Origin: DATMBL01 sp050735975
Lineage (GTDB): Bacteria; Desulfobacterota; Binatia; UBA9968
NCBI GenBank assembly: GCA_050735975.1
Contig: JBOHVS010000094.1
Span: 1 to 19,830 of the forward strand
Direction of reading: 5' to 3'
DNA: 19,830 bases
Below the pieces are notes generated by a model. It was not told the DNA's origin. It saw only the letters and a program-made list of their open reading frames with translations, and searched no databases. Below are positions 12,001-16,017 of the stretch, piece by piece. Made by a program: the position numbers and the translations under genes. How positions within the stretch are numbered: position 1 is the stretch's first letter; every line of letters starts with the position of its first letter.

Positions 12001-12429
12001 AATATGATGGATCACGAGCAGCAGAACGTGCTCTTTCTCAGCGATCCGCAGCACGCTCATCCGCAGGAGGGGACCGTTGTTTAGATCGAAAGGCCGCCGC
12101 GACTCCTGTGAAACCAGGCGCGCCGCCTCGAGTTCACGCGCAGGCGGGTCGAGTTCGCCCAGATCCACGACGCGCGCCTTTACCTGTAAGCTATTGGCAA
12201 TGACCTGGATTGGTTTGTCCTCGGAAAGCGAAAAGGTGGTACGCAGAATCTCGTGACGGCACACGATCTCGTTCAGGCTTCGCTCTAGCGCGACCACGTT
12301 GAGCGGTCCGCGCAACCGGTAAGCGACCGGCAAATTGTAAACTCCTGTCCCCGGTTCCAGCTGCTCGATGAACCAGAGACGCTGCTGGGCAAAAGATAGC
12401 GGAAAAACAAATCCTTCCTGTATCATCAT
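1..12429 (-). CDS. Multimodular NRPS, modules 3-6, 3' end beyond window (4143 codons visible)
   Basis: A giant synthetase starting at ATG 12429 (MMIQEGFVFPLSFAQQRLWF), without a docking domain, and open in one frame to base 1. Order: module 3 C-A-T (C motif HHIVWDG at residue 141, A3 at 629, A10 K975, T serine S1032); module 4 C-A-T (HHIVSDG at 1224, A3 at 1753, T serine S2148); module 5 C-A-MT-A-T (HHIAWDH at 2340, A3 at 2856, methyltransferase about 3160-3445, T serine S3546); module 6 C-(no A)-T (HHIVSDG at 3753, T domain cut by the window edge just before its serine). It condenses aminoacyl units on phosphopantetheine arms in the cytoplasm, receiving the chain from module 2. Predicted substrates are unrecognised (module 3), Ser (module 4) and Asp-like (module 5). 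No E or TE domain is visible. The left part carries several in-frame insertions and a deletion described separately. Confidence 0.97.
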   Translation of the reverse strand, partial: MMIQEGFVFPLSFAQQRLWFIEQLEPGTGVYNLPVAYRLRGPLNVVALERSLNEIVCRHEILRTTFSLSEDKPIQVIANSLQVKARVVDLGELDPPARELEAARLVSQESRRPFDLNNGPLLRMSVLRIAEKEHVLLLVIHHIVWDGWSMAVLFRELAALYEAFLEEKPSPLPDLPIQYADFTAWQREWLKGETLQAELSYWKRQLENAPQLLELPTDHPRPPVQTFTGARYAILIPGQIADLLKSLSYRENVTLFMTLLAAFKTLLYRYTGQTDVVVGCPIAGRNRIELEALIGFFVNTLVLRTDLSGNPTFTDLLGRVRKVALGGYEHQNLPFEKLVEELQPDRDLSRSPLFQVMFQLRNFSDETVKLRGLNIEPFEFDSELSKFDLALYIIEKPDGFRCLFRYNVDLFDRAIISRMGEHFQNLLEGIVANAARRLSELPLLTVAEETLALKTGAAPLTERENRSIQQLFEGQVERSPDAVAVVFENQQLTYQELNYRANRLAHCLRKFGAGPEVPVGICLDRSLEMVVGILAVLKSGSCYVPLDPEYPNERLAFMLEDAQVKLLLTQERLLEKLFEDGRSKPVVTDDRGSQIKILCLDGDHALFEPERENNPAIMVEPDNLAYVMYTSGSTGMPKGVLGCHGGIVNYLSYLRATYDLSSADAILQLPSFAFDASVRDLIGSLTAGARVVVVRDFDAKAPAALLNKIQEHGVSCILSIVPTLLNGLLEAASGGERIYESVRLILVSGEALPMTSCQKAKEVFGPRTKLVNQYGPTECTMTSSYCYVGEGENERDRDIAPLGGPIPNARMRVLDSHLNLTPTGIPGEIYIGGLGLARGYMNSPELTAERFIPDPFNSQPGARLYKTGDRGRYRTDGNLEFLGRLDHQFKIRGFRIEAVEVEAALDQHPAVKESVVLGRDDAWRRQLLVAYVVSKPDRTLTSEELRNFLRRKLPEYMVPSRFVLLDKLPLTVNRKIDRRALPDPEPTRGNSERAFIAPSAPVEKAVADIWRDLFKLDRISLDDNFFELGGHSLQATQVISRLRDLFQVDLPLRRLFERPTISGLARCIEEELGSNGKRPTPGLGPVSRYREFPLSFAQQRLWFLAQLEPSTPVYNIAAAFRLAGALNLAALEQSLNEIVLRHEALRTSFSVVDGQPMQMIAATLSLTVPVVDLSCRAEADRESEAMRLASEEARRPFDLSRLPLLRARLLRLSEAEHILLITMHHIVSDGWSLQVLFRELSALYRAFYQGNPSPLASLPIQYADFAVWQRDWLQGQILENQLSYWKQQLNYILPALELPADRPRAGMQSYRGARQSWVLPKDLSEKLKTLSRKEGVTLFMTLLAAFQILLYRYTGEADICVGTPIANRNRPEIEGLIGFFVNTLVLRSNLSGNPTFLELLGQVRDVCLGAYEHQDLPFEKLVEELEPQRDLSRNPLFQVMFVLQNAQMTAAPRFTGLTVTPLTVDSEAAKFDLTLSMLEEADSLRGSIQYKTDLFDGSTISRMVDHFQTLLTSLVEKPDQRLSDLPVLTAAERTQLLVEWNDTKRNYPQDKCIHEMFEAQVERTPDAVAVVFPSTSLSTPSGSGREQKLTYRELNRRANQLAHHLRKLGVGPEVLVGICMERSLDMIVGLLGILKAGGAYVPLEPTYPKARLAFMIEDTQAPVLLTQSKLIEQLPERTAGRKLATGLDGPETEDRGAIKTQSPVIAPQSSLRLSDIRNPTVICLDTDWEAIAEESVENPSSGPAPENLAYAIFTSGSTGTPKGAMNTHRAICNRLLWMQDAYRLSSTDRVLQKTPFSFDVSVWEFFWPLLTGACLVIARPGGHQDSPYLVKLIAEQKITTLHFVPSVLQVFLEQEDLEACSCLRRVICSGEKLPLELAERFFAHLDAELHNLYGPTEAAVDVTFWRCLPENNYRSVPIGRPIANIRIYLLNSQLQAVPVGVPGELHIGGVGLARGYLNAPDLTAEKFIPNHFSDERGARLYKTGDLARYLPDGNIEFLGRIDHQVKIRGVRIEPGEIEATLRQHSSVRQAVVLVRDDVPGDKRLVAYVVAKQKLAVSAAEMRMFLKEKVPEQMLPSAIVIIDALPLSPNGKIDRRALPPPDGIGPELEKTFVSPRTPREEALAAMWVEVLRVDRVGIHDNFFDLGGHSLLATQLAARIRGAFGLESPLRSLFEASTLAGLAERIESAREGKVGTTVAPISPQVLHEGYPLSFSQERFWFLSRLEPDNLAYRISCGFRLTGPLNIDALERSLAEIVRRHEALRTTFQLSKGKPLQLIADQESFRVSILDLSRKPAVDLEREVQQVFEEERRRPFDLANDLLLRATLLRLSADQHVLFLNGHHIAWDHWCFALFFREFAVLYQAFSAGKSSPLPPLSIQYKHYALWQRETFQGAELDSRLAYWKERLKGAPARLNLLTDHPRVPLQGRRGGRQSVRLSNSLTADLEALSRKAGVTLFMTFLGAFQTLLHRITNETDIVVGTPVAGRDRSETESLIGLFLNSLALRTDVSGNPTFRELLRRVREVALGAYDHQDLPFDKLVEELQPERDLTRTPIFQVFINMYNFKEAGLELDRLAVEPIKTFSWVPQFDIEFYIRERDDGTHLTFVYDSDLFDAATIARMLNHFQVLLRAIVLDPERRLSDLAMLTAAEVHQLLVEWNDTKKDYPREKCLHQLFEEQVERTPDAVAVVFEETRLTYRELNQRANQLAHYLQRFGVEAEVRVGICMERSIEMVIGLLGVLKAGGAYVPVDPSYPKERLAHMLHDAQAALLLTQSKLIEQLPERTSDRRLTTGLDGPETEEGGAIKTQSSLGPSAIRNSQFAIRNPTVVCLDTDRAVIAQESQENPHSVATAENLAYVIYTSGSTGYPKGVAVEHRQLTNYIFAILDRLALDGTGSFASVSTLAADLGNTVVFSSLCTGGSLHVISQDRVSDANAMADYMSRHPIDYLKIVPSHLAALQTVSHHQRVLPRKMLILGGESANMEWVTDVQRQAPYLTVVNHYGPTETTIGVLTYRMEQESLSPNSGTLPLGRPLSNVEIYLLDRYLNPVPIGVPGELYIAGLSLTRGYLNRPDLTAERFVPDPFSTEPGRRMYKSGDLGRCLRDGNIEFLGRSDQQVKIRGFRVEPGEIEAVLKQHPAVREAVVLAHGDGVGQKRLIGFVVPSQDRAPTIAGKPRYRLPNGASVAHLNKNETDYLYEEIFVRQAYLRHGITIKDGDCVFDVGANIGLFTLFANQIAKDLEVYSFEPNSAVFEILRANVALCASGVKLFNYGLSDQGKTAEFTFFPGFSLLSGFYADAQKEKEVVKTFMINQEKAGVSGMAELVGHADAILKGRFVPQIFTAELRTLSAIIEQENIETIDLLKVNVEKSELDVLNGIKDADWRKIEQIVVEVDVKENLTAITSLLESHGFELLIDQELLLAGTPLCYVYAIRPSQERRLIDKQENGASIRPLPALNDDALSIDELRSFLRERLPDYMVPSALVVLDALPVTPHGKIDRQALSGLEESRLTSGVSYVAPRTSTEELLAGIWADLLRVEQVGIHDNFFDLGGHSLQATQVIARLQDLLQIDLPVRRLFEWPTLGGLARCIEEELGSNGKRHTPSLRPVSRPGELPLSFGQQRLWFLDQLEPGSTVYNMPRAFRLTGCLDVPALERSLNEIVRRHEPLRAKFRSVEGFPHQVVASELTVGLPIIDLSKGDSPLSGMGTVPLSERAESDREHEARRLAAEEARRPFDLSRGPLIRTTLLRLHQEEHILFVTLHHIVSDGWSMGILFRELSVLYDSYACGKALSLPELPIQYVDYAIWQRNWLKGEVLETQLSYWTKQLENLSTLQLPTDRPRPHVQSFRGRRQSLVLPKELTEALKALSRKEGVSLFMTLLAAFQTLLHRLTGQDDIAVGAPIAGRNRAEIEGLIGFFVNTLVLRADLSGNPTFREILGRVRRVCLDAYAHQDVPFEKLLEELRPERDLSRTPLFQVLFNMVNVPDRVFELAGLKIETLSHTEIESKFDLTLYSGDGQGDLWFLLVYNRDLFEPSTISPMLAYYQNLLEAIASNPERPTSSLPLLSEEKRNQHSTRRNDVVPTNTFVEFGKPEIDALPLPPNGKLNPSTLQSRDGSRRELEESFAAPRTPVEKALAKIWAEVLNLDRVGSNDN
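130..240 (-). other. Adenylation-domain deletion scar
   Basis: At this junction a C-A linker (NTFVEFGKPEI, resembling linkers that continue 'EQSIPxRFE' in other synthetases) is joined directly to the end of an A domain (DALPLPPNGKL). The A10 tail is degenerate, NGKLNPSTL instead of NGKIDRRAL, although the lysine is kept. The simplest reading is an in-frame deletion of roughly 450-500 codons from an ancestral complete module. The linker comparison is from memory of the family. Confidence 0.7.
1325..1365. repeat. Nested palindromic element inserted in frame in a condensation domain
   Basis: The left arm AAGGGGACAGTCCCC (1325-1339) pairs with the right arm GGGGACTGTCCCCCTT (1350-1365), which has one extra C. 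Each arm is itself palindromic (GGGGAC-N-GTCCCC) and the centre holds TTCCGGAA. On the coding strand it gives about 15 extra residues (KGDSPFSGMGTVPLS) between 'IIDLS' and 'ERAESDREHEA', where module 4 has 'VVDLS' then 'CRAEADRESEA'. The surrounding protein stays in frame. The element resembles small palindromic repeats normally found between genes. Confidence 0.85.
1661..1692. repeat. 32-bp exact direct repeat in T-C linker, copy B
   Basis: Identical to 9203-9234. It encodes RCIEEELGSNGK at the end of the module 5 T domain. The following linkers are also closely alike (RHTPSLRPVSRPGELPLSF against RPTPGLGPVSRYREFPLSF). Confidence 0.9.
2090..2950 (-). other. FkbM-type SAM methyltransferase domain inserted between A8 and A9
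   Basis: About 285 residues (roughly 3160-3445 of the protein) sit between RLIGFVVPS and LRSFLRERLPDYM. SAM motif I is VFDVGANIGLF (nt 2761-2793), followed by VYSFEPNS (motif II, acidic residue binding the SAM ribose) and IDLLKVNVEKSELDVL, the counterpart of the FkbM motif 'DlLKiDvEGaElevL' with Asp to Asn and Gly to Lys changes. The entry segment HLNKNETDYLYEEIF also fits this family. Members of FkbM (Methyltransf_21) are O-methyltransferases, and interrupted A domains of the A8/A9 type (for example KtzH) methylate the side chain or amine of the loaded residue. The acceptor here, a side-chain oxygen or the amino group of an Asp-like residue, is inference. Confidence 0.9.
3961..4113 (-). repeat. 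In-frame repeat insert in A domain, copy 3 (module 5)
   Basis: A 153-bp block homologous to 7270-7422 and 13948-14100. Its 7-bp ladder has five units (GGATTGC, GGATTGC, GAATTGC, GAATTGC, GGATGGC). It is translated as AIKTQSSLGPSAIRNSQFAI. It is flanked by normal A2 (LLTQSKLIEQLPE) and by VVCLDTDRAV before A3. Confidence 0.85.
5834..9180 (-). other. Module 4: C-A-T, Ser-like
   Basis: The C domain starts PLSFAQQRLWF and has HHIVSDG at residue 1224. In the A domain, A3 reads FTSGSTGTPKG (Phe instead of Tyr), A4 is FDVSVWEFF with D1799, and A5 is NLYGPTEAAVDV. The code DVWHISLVDK is very close to the classical Ser code DVWHLSLIDK. A short extra segment PSTSLSTPSGSGREQ lies just before A1 (VFPSTSLSTPSGSGREQKLT, against VFENQQLT in neighbours). 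T-domain serine is S2148. The A2-A3 interval carries copy 2 of the translated repeat insert. Confidence 0.9.
7270..7422 (-). repeat. In-frame repeat insert in A domain, copy 2 (module 4)
   Basis: The same 153-bp block as 13948-14100. The 7-bp ladder has only two units here (GGATTGC, GGATGTC), 21 bp fewer than the other copies. A 21-bp segment GGGGAGCGATAACCGGAGAC plus T is present instead, so the total length and the frame are unchanged. It is translated as AIKTQSPVIAPQSSLRLSDI. Confidence 0.85.
9181..12429 (-). other. Module 3: C-A-T, unrecognised specificity
   Basis: The C domain has HHIVWDG at protein residue 141 (nt 11989-12009). In the A domain, A3 is YTSGSTGMPKG, A4 is FDASVRDLI with D675, A5 is NQYGPTE, and A10 reads NRKIDRRAL: the usual NGK glycine is Arg, with catalytic lysine K975 kept. 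The pocket code is approximately DARSLSQMTK, which matches no code I know. The C-A linker lacks the 'WNDTKRDYP' motif of its neighbours and reads TLALKTGAAPLTERENR. With no repeat insert and this different linker, the A domain appears to have a separate origin from those of modules 2, 4 and 5. Confidence 0.9.
9203..9234. repeat. 32-bp exact direct repeat in T-C linker, copy A
   Basis: The 32 bp from CCGTTTGAACC to CGATACAGCG are identical to 1661-1692 and lie at the homologous place, the end of a T domain. They encode RCIEEELGSNGK in both modules 3 and 5. The identity extends with one mismatch into GCCAGACCGC. This is far higher identity than in the flanking domains. Confidence 0.9.
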
Positions 12430-12430
12430 A

Positions 12431-12436
12431 TTTCCT
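12431..12436 (-). promoter_or_regulatory. Ribosome-binding sequence of the third NRPS gene
   Basis: The minus-strand context is CTAGGAAATATGATG. AGGAAA lies 1 nt before the first ATG (12429) and 4 nt before the second (12426). The tandem ATGs and very short spacing leave the exact start open by one codon. Its presence argues that the split from the upstream gene is functional rather than a sequencing error. Confidence 0.55.
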
Positions 12437-12450
12437 AGAAAAGGTCGTCG

Positions 12451-12453
12451 TCA
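12451..12453 (-). other. Single in-frame TGA separating second and third NRPS genes
   Basis: The stop of the second NRPS gene (12453-12451) is exactly 24 nt, eight codons, upstream of the ATG at 12429, so both genes share one reading frame. Without this TGA the frame would run ISPLPRRLQRLKFS-(stop)-RRPFLGN-MMIQEGFVFPLSF, which has the layout of an ordinary T-C linker followed by a C domain. Other linkers in this cluster have the same arrangement (for example GPVSRYREFPLSFAQQ). Confidence 0.9.
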
Positions 12454-15400
12454 GGAAAACTTCAAGCGTTGCAATCGCCGTGGCAGGGGGGAGATCGTTG
12501 ATATGTCTGGCGTAGAATGTTGACCGCGCCGATTCTTCGCTTCCACAATCATTTCGGCAAATCTGGCCAAGGTCGGCTTTTCGAAGAGCGCGCGAAGAAA
12601 TATCTCTACACCGAAGGTTTCACGTACACGCGAGATGACCTGGATTGCAGATAGGGAATGGCCGCCCAGATGAAAGAAGTTATCATGGATGCCGATCCGC
12701 CGGAGCTTGAGAACGTCGGCCCAGATTCCGGCTAGGCTTTCCTCAACGTGGGTCCGCGGAGCGACGAAGTTCTCTTCCAGTTTCAGCCCGTTCTGGTCTG
12801 GGACGGGAAGCGCGCCGCGGTCTAACTTGCCATGCGGAGTTTTCGGCAACGCGCGCATCAACACGAAAGTCGACGGCGCCATATAATGGGGCAATTTTTC
12901 CTTGAGAAAACGGTCCAGCTCTCTAGTGCTGGGCGGAGCGTCCTGGTCAGGGACGAGATAGGCGACCAGGCGCTTATCGCCCGACGCGTCCTCCCTGGAC
13001 AGGACCATAGCTTGCCGGATAGACGGGTGCTGTTGGAGCACCGCCTCGATTTCCCCCAGCTCAATCCGAAAGCCGCGAATCTTTACTTGATGGTCATTGC
13101 GGCCGAGGAATTCAATGTTCCCGTCAGGCAAATATCGAGCGAGATCGCCCGTCTGATACAATCGGGCCCCCGGGCGGCCGGAGAAAGGATCAGGAATGAA
13201 CTTCTCGGCAGTCAGTTCGACGCGGTTGAGGTAACCACGGGCCAACCCGGCCCCGCCGACGTAAATCTCACTGCTCACTCCGACCGGAACAGTCTGAAAG
13301 TCCGAGTCGAGTATGTAAATCTGGGTATTGGCCATCGGACGCCCCAGAGGAACGGTGGCGGAACGAATACCCTGGTCCTTCTCCACTTGATGAGCAATCA
13401 CCCCGACCGTGGTTTCCGTCGGACCGTAATGATTCAAGACGACGCAGTCCGGAGCCAGCGTATGAACCGTCTCAATCAAGGACCAGTTGCACGCCTCCCC
13501 ACCCACCACCAGCCGCTTCCGCGGCAGGATATATTCTGGTTTGCCCGAAGCGAGCAATGCAGCGAGGTGAGACGGAGCGATCTTGAGCAAGTCGATCGAC
13601 CGCCGGCGGAAATATTCGCCAATACGGTGGGCGTCCAAGGCCGAGTCTTCCGACAAGATGTGCAAGCAGCCACCCGAAACTAACGACGGAAAAATAACCG
13701 ATTGACTTGCATCGACGGAAAGCGGTTGAACCAGGGCGAGGCTGGCGCCATTCTCAAATTCACACCGATCACGGAAAGCCTGTACGTAATTTAGGATCTG
13801 CTTATGCTCAATAAGGACTCCCTTTGGTATTCCCGTCGAACCGGACGTGTAAATCACATAGGCCAGGTTCTCGGCTCTCGCCTGGTTAACTGGATTTTCC
13901 TCACTCTCTCGAGCGATCTTCTCGCAGTCTGTATCCAGGCAGACGACAGTTGGATTGCGGATGGCGGATTGCGAATTGCGGATGGCAGATGGCCCAAGCG
14001 AAGACTGTGTTTTTATCGCTCGTCCGTCTTCTGTCTCCGGTCCGTCTCGGCCGGTCGCCAGTTTTCTGTCAGCCGTTCTCTCGGGCAATTGTTCGATGAG
14101 TTTACTTTGGGTCAGCAGCACCGGGGCTTGGGTATCTTCCAGTATAAATGCCAAGCGCGCCTGCGGATAGGTCGGATCCAGAGGCACATAAGCACCGCCG
14201 GTCTTGAGAATACCAAGCAAGGCGATGATCATCTCCAGGGAGCGTTCCATGCAAATACCGACCAGCGCTTCCGGTCCCACGCCGAGGGTTCTAAGATAAT
14301 GTGCCAACTGATTGGCCCGGCGGTTCAGCTCCTGGTAGGTGAGCTGTTGGTTTTCAAAGACGATGGCGAGAGTTTCGGGCGAACGCGCTACCTGCTCCTC
14401 GAAGAGTTCGTGGATGCACCTATCCCTCGGGTAGTCTCTCTTGGTGTCATTCCATTCCGCCAGCAGTTGCCGTTTTTCCGCCGGAGTCAGTATCGCCAGA
14501 TCTGAAATCCGCTGTTCAGGATCAGCCGCAATGCCTTCGAGGAGCGTGCTGAAATGGTCTCCCATCCGGCTGATGGTCGATTGATCGAAAAGGTCAACGT
14601 TGTAACGAAACAAGCAGGAAAGCCCTTCCGATTTCTCGATGATGTCGAGCGCGATATCGAACCTGGCTATTCCGGTGTCGAACTCAGAATCCTCGACACT
14701 TAGACCGACCAGGTTCAAGGGTTCCTTATGAAAGTTCCTCAATTGGAAGAGCACCTGAAACAGCGGCGAGCGGCTAAGATCCCTCTCCGGCTGGAGCTCT
14801 TCGACCAGCTTTTCAAACGGCAGATTCTCGTGTTCGTAAGCTCCGAGCGCTACCCCTCGCACCCGCCTAAGAAGTGCCGTAAATGTGGGATTGCCTGATA
14901 GATCAGTGCGCAGTACCAAAGTGTTAACGAAAAACCCAATCAGCCCTTCCAACTCCATCCGATTGCGCCCCGCAATCGGGGTGCCGGCGACGATATCGTG
15001 CTGCCCTGTATAGCGGTAAAGCAACGCCTTGAACGCCGCCAGCAGCGTCATGAACAACGTAACGCCTTCCCTTTCGCATAACGACTTAAGGGCGGCACAG
15101 ACTTCCTTCGATACCAAGATTGATTGCCGGGCCCCTCTGTAAGTCTGCGTCGACCGCCGGGGACGGTCGGTCGGCAGTTCAAGCAGTTGGGGAATACCGT
15201 TGAGCTGTTTTCTCCAGTACGAAAGCTCCGCTTCGAGAGTCTCTCCCTGCAGCCACTCTCTCTGCCAAACCGAAAAATCCGCATACTGAATCGGCAGCTC
15301 CGGCAGCGGCGAGGGCTTTTCCTCGAGCAATGCCGCGTAAAGGACCGTAAGCTCGCGACACAACACCGACATCGACCAGCCATCGGAGATAATGTGGTGC

Positions 15401-16017
15401 AGAACCAGCAGCAGAACGTGATCTTCGCCACTAACTTGCAGCAAAGTAGCTCTTAGCAATGGACCCCGGCTAAGGTCGAAGGGACGTTGGACCTCCTGAG
15501 CGGCGAGTCTGCTGATTTCTGCTGCATGACTCTGCTCAGGCAGACCACGCAGGTCTACCACCGGAAGCGTCAAGGTCAGAGTCGGAGCAATGACCTGAGC
15601 CGGTTGACCTGCCGCAACCGAGAAAGTCGTCCGCAAAACCTCATGGCGTTGGATCATCTCATTAAAGCTCTGTTCCAATGCCGCCACATAGAGCGGCCCG
15701 GTTACCCGAAAAGCTCTCGGGATATTGTAAACCGCGCTGCCGGGTTCCAACTGGTCCACAAACCACAATCGCTGCTGGGCGAACGAGAGCGGAGGGTTTT
15801 CGTCGCGTGAAACAGGCTGAAGCGGCGGTGGCGCAACGCGTGTGGCAGCGCCCGTTGCTTGAAGAAACCCGAGAATCTCCGCCTTACGGTCTCGGAGCTC
15901 GGCCTGAAGCGCCGGCGTCAGAACCGTTTTGGGAGCGCTGCAGCGCAGATGATCACCGTCAGCCCAGAGCTTGGCATCCAGGCTGTGCAGGTAAGTTATA
16001 AACTCGGCAGTCGTCAC
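12451..16017 (-). CDS. NRPS module 2: TubC-type docking domain-C-A-T, acid-type pocket (1188 aa)
   Basis: The start is GTG at 16017, overlapping the upstream stop by 4 bp. Residues 1-55 form an N-terminal docking domain of the TubC type (LWADGDHLRCSAPK, then a charged helix RDRKAEILGFL). Residues 75-505 form a condensation domain with HHIISDG at 207-213. Residues 535-1070 form the adenylation domain: A3 YTSGSTGIPKG at 723, A4 with D769, A5 NHYGPTE at 862, A10 K1064 in HGKLDRGAL. The T-domain serine is S1121. The pocket reads approximately DASKVGHVGK. K278 and H322 (GrsA numbering) resemble Asp-type pockets, but A236/S239 are not the usual L/T, so the substrate is uncertain. Residues 641-690 hold a translated repeat insert (QLPERTADRKLATG, then AIRNSQSAIRNP) absent from modules 1 and 3. 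The C-terminus ends inside a T-C linker (TISPLPRRLQRLKFS), and the next gene continues in the same frame after one TGA. Confidence 0.97.
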   Translation of the reverse strand: MTTAEFITYLHSLDAKLWADGDHLRCSAPKTVLTPALQAELRDRKAEILGFLQATGAATRVAPPPLQPVSRDENPPLSFAQQRLWFVDQLEPGSAVYNIPRAFRVTGPLYVAALEQSFNEMIQRHEVLRTTFSVAAGQPAQVIAPTLTLTLPVVDLRGLPEQSHAAEISRLAAQEVQRPFDLSRGPLLRATLLQVSGEDHVLLLVLHHIISDGWSMSVLCRELTVLYAALLEEKPSPLPELPIQYADFSVWQREWLQGETLEAELSYWRKQLNGIPQLLELPTDRPRRSTQTYRGARQSILVSKEVCAALKSLCEREGVTLFMTLLAAFKALLYRYTGQHDIVAGTPIAGRNRMELEGLIGFFVNTLVLRTDLSGNPTFTALLRRVRGVALGAYEHENLPFEKLVEELQPERDLSRSPLFQVLFQLRNFHKEPLNLVGLSVEDSEFDTGIARFDIALDIIEKSEGLSCLFRYNVDLFDQSTISRMGDHFSTLLEGIAADPEQRISDLAILTPAEKRQLLAEWNDTKRDYPRDRCIHELFEEQVARSPETLAIVFENQQLTYQELNRRANQLAHYLRTLGVGPEALVGICMERSLEMIIALLGILKTGGAYVPLDPTYPQARLAFILEDTQAPVLLTQSKLIEQLPERTADRKLATGRDGPETEDGRAIKTQSSLGPSAIRNSQSAIRNPTVVCLDTDCEKIARESEENPVNQARAENLAYVIYTSGSTGIPKGVLIEHKQILNYVQAFRDRCEFENGASLALVQPLSVDASQSVIFPSLVSGGCLHILSEDSALDAHRIGEYFRRRSIDLLKIAPSHLAALLASGKPEYILPRKRLVVGGEACNWSLIETVHTLAPDCVVLNHYGPTETTVGVIAHQVEKDQGIRSATVPLGRPMANTQIYILDSDFQTVPVGVSSEIYVGGAGLARGYLNRVELTAEKFIPDPFSGRPGARLYQTGDLARYLPDGNIEFLGRNDHQVKIRGFRIELGEIEAVLQQHPSIRQAMVLSREDASGDKRLVAYLVPDQDAPPSTRELDRFLKEKLPHYMAPSTFVLMRALPKTPHGKLDRGALPVPDQNGLKLEENFVAPRTHVEESLAGIWADVLKLRRIGIHDNFFHLGGHSLSAIQVISRVRETFGVEIFLRALFEKPTLARFAEMIVEAKNRRGQHSTPDISTISPLPRRLQRLKFS
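13948..14100 (-). repeat. In-frame repeat insert in A domain, copy 1 (module 2)
   Basis: This 153-bp block is shared almost unchanged with 7270-7422 and 3961-4113. It lies between A2 (LLTQSKLIEQLPE) and A3. On the plus strand it begins AGTT followed by a ladder of five 7-bp units (GGATTGC, GGATGGC, GGATTGC, GAATTGC, GGATGGC), then AGACTGTGTTTTTATCGCT, TCTTCTGTCTCCGGTCCGTC and a conserved end GTTCGATGAG. Translated on the minus strand it gives AIKTQSSLGPSAIRNSQSAI. Modules 1 and 3 have about 30-35 fewer residues here, so it reads as an insertion of intergenic-type DNA kept open in frame. Confidence 0.85.
15853..16017 (-). other. TubC_N-type N-terminal docking domain
   Basis: Residues 1-55 of the second NRPS match the TubC N-terminal docking domain pattern: an initial helix (AEFITYLHSLDAKLW), the beta hairpin WADGDHLRCSAPK, and 'LTPALQAELRDRKAEIL'. 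In that family this domain binds the short acidic/hydrophobic C-terminal tail of the upstream synthetase and fixes the protein order. The first NRPS ends in DDREEIEL, a plausible partner. The other two NRPS proteins lack such a domain. Confidence 0.85.

Noticed and set aside
12451..12453. TGA read as selenocysteine or as a reassigned sense codon
   Set aside because: TGA also ends the first NRPS gene and the glycosyltransferase at sensible places, there is no evidence of a SECIS element, and a linker is not a plausible selenocysteine site.
12832..13683. 283-codon plus-strand open frame, and similar long plus-strand frames at 13804-14505, 9706-10278, 4630-5115 and 6358-6807
   Set aside because: They lie antisense to conserved adenylation or condensation motifs in a GC-rich NRPS gene, and their proteins show no family resemblance. 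They are shadows of the minus-strand genes.
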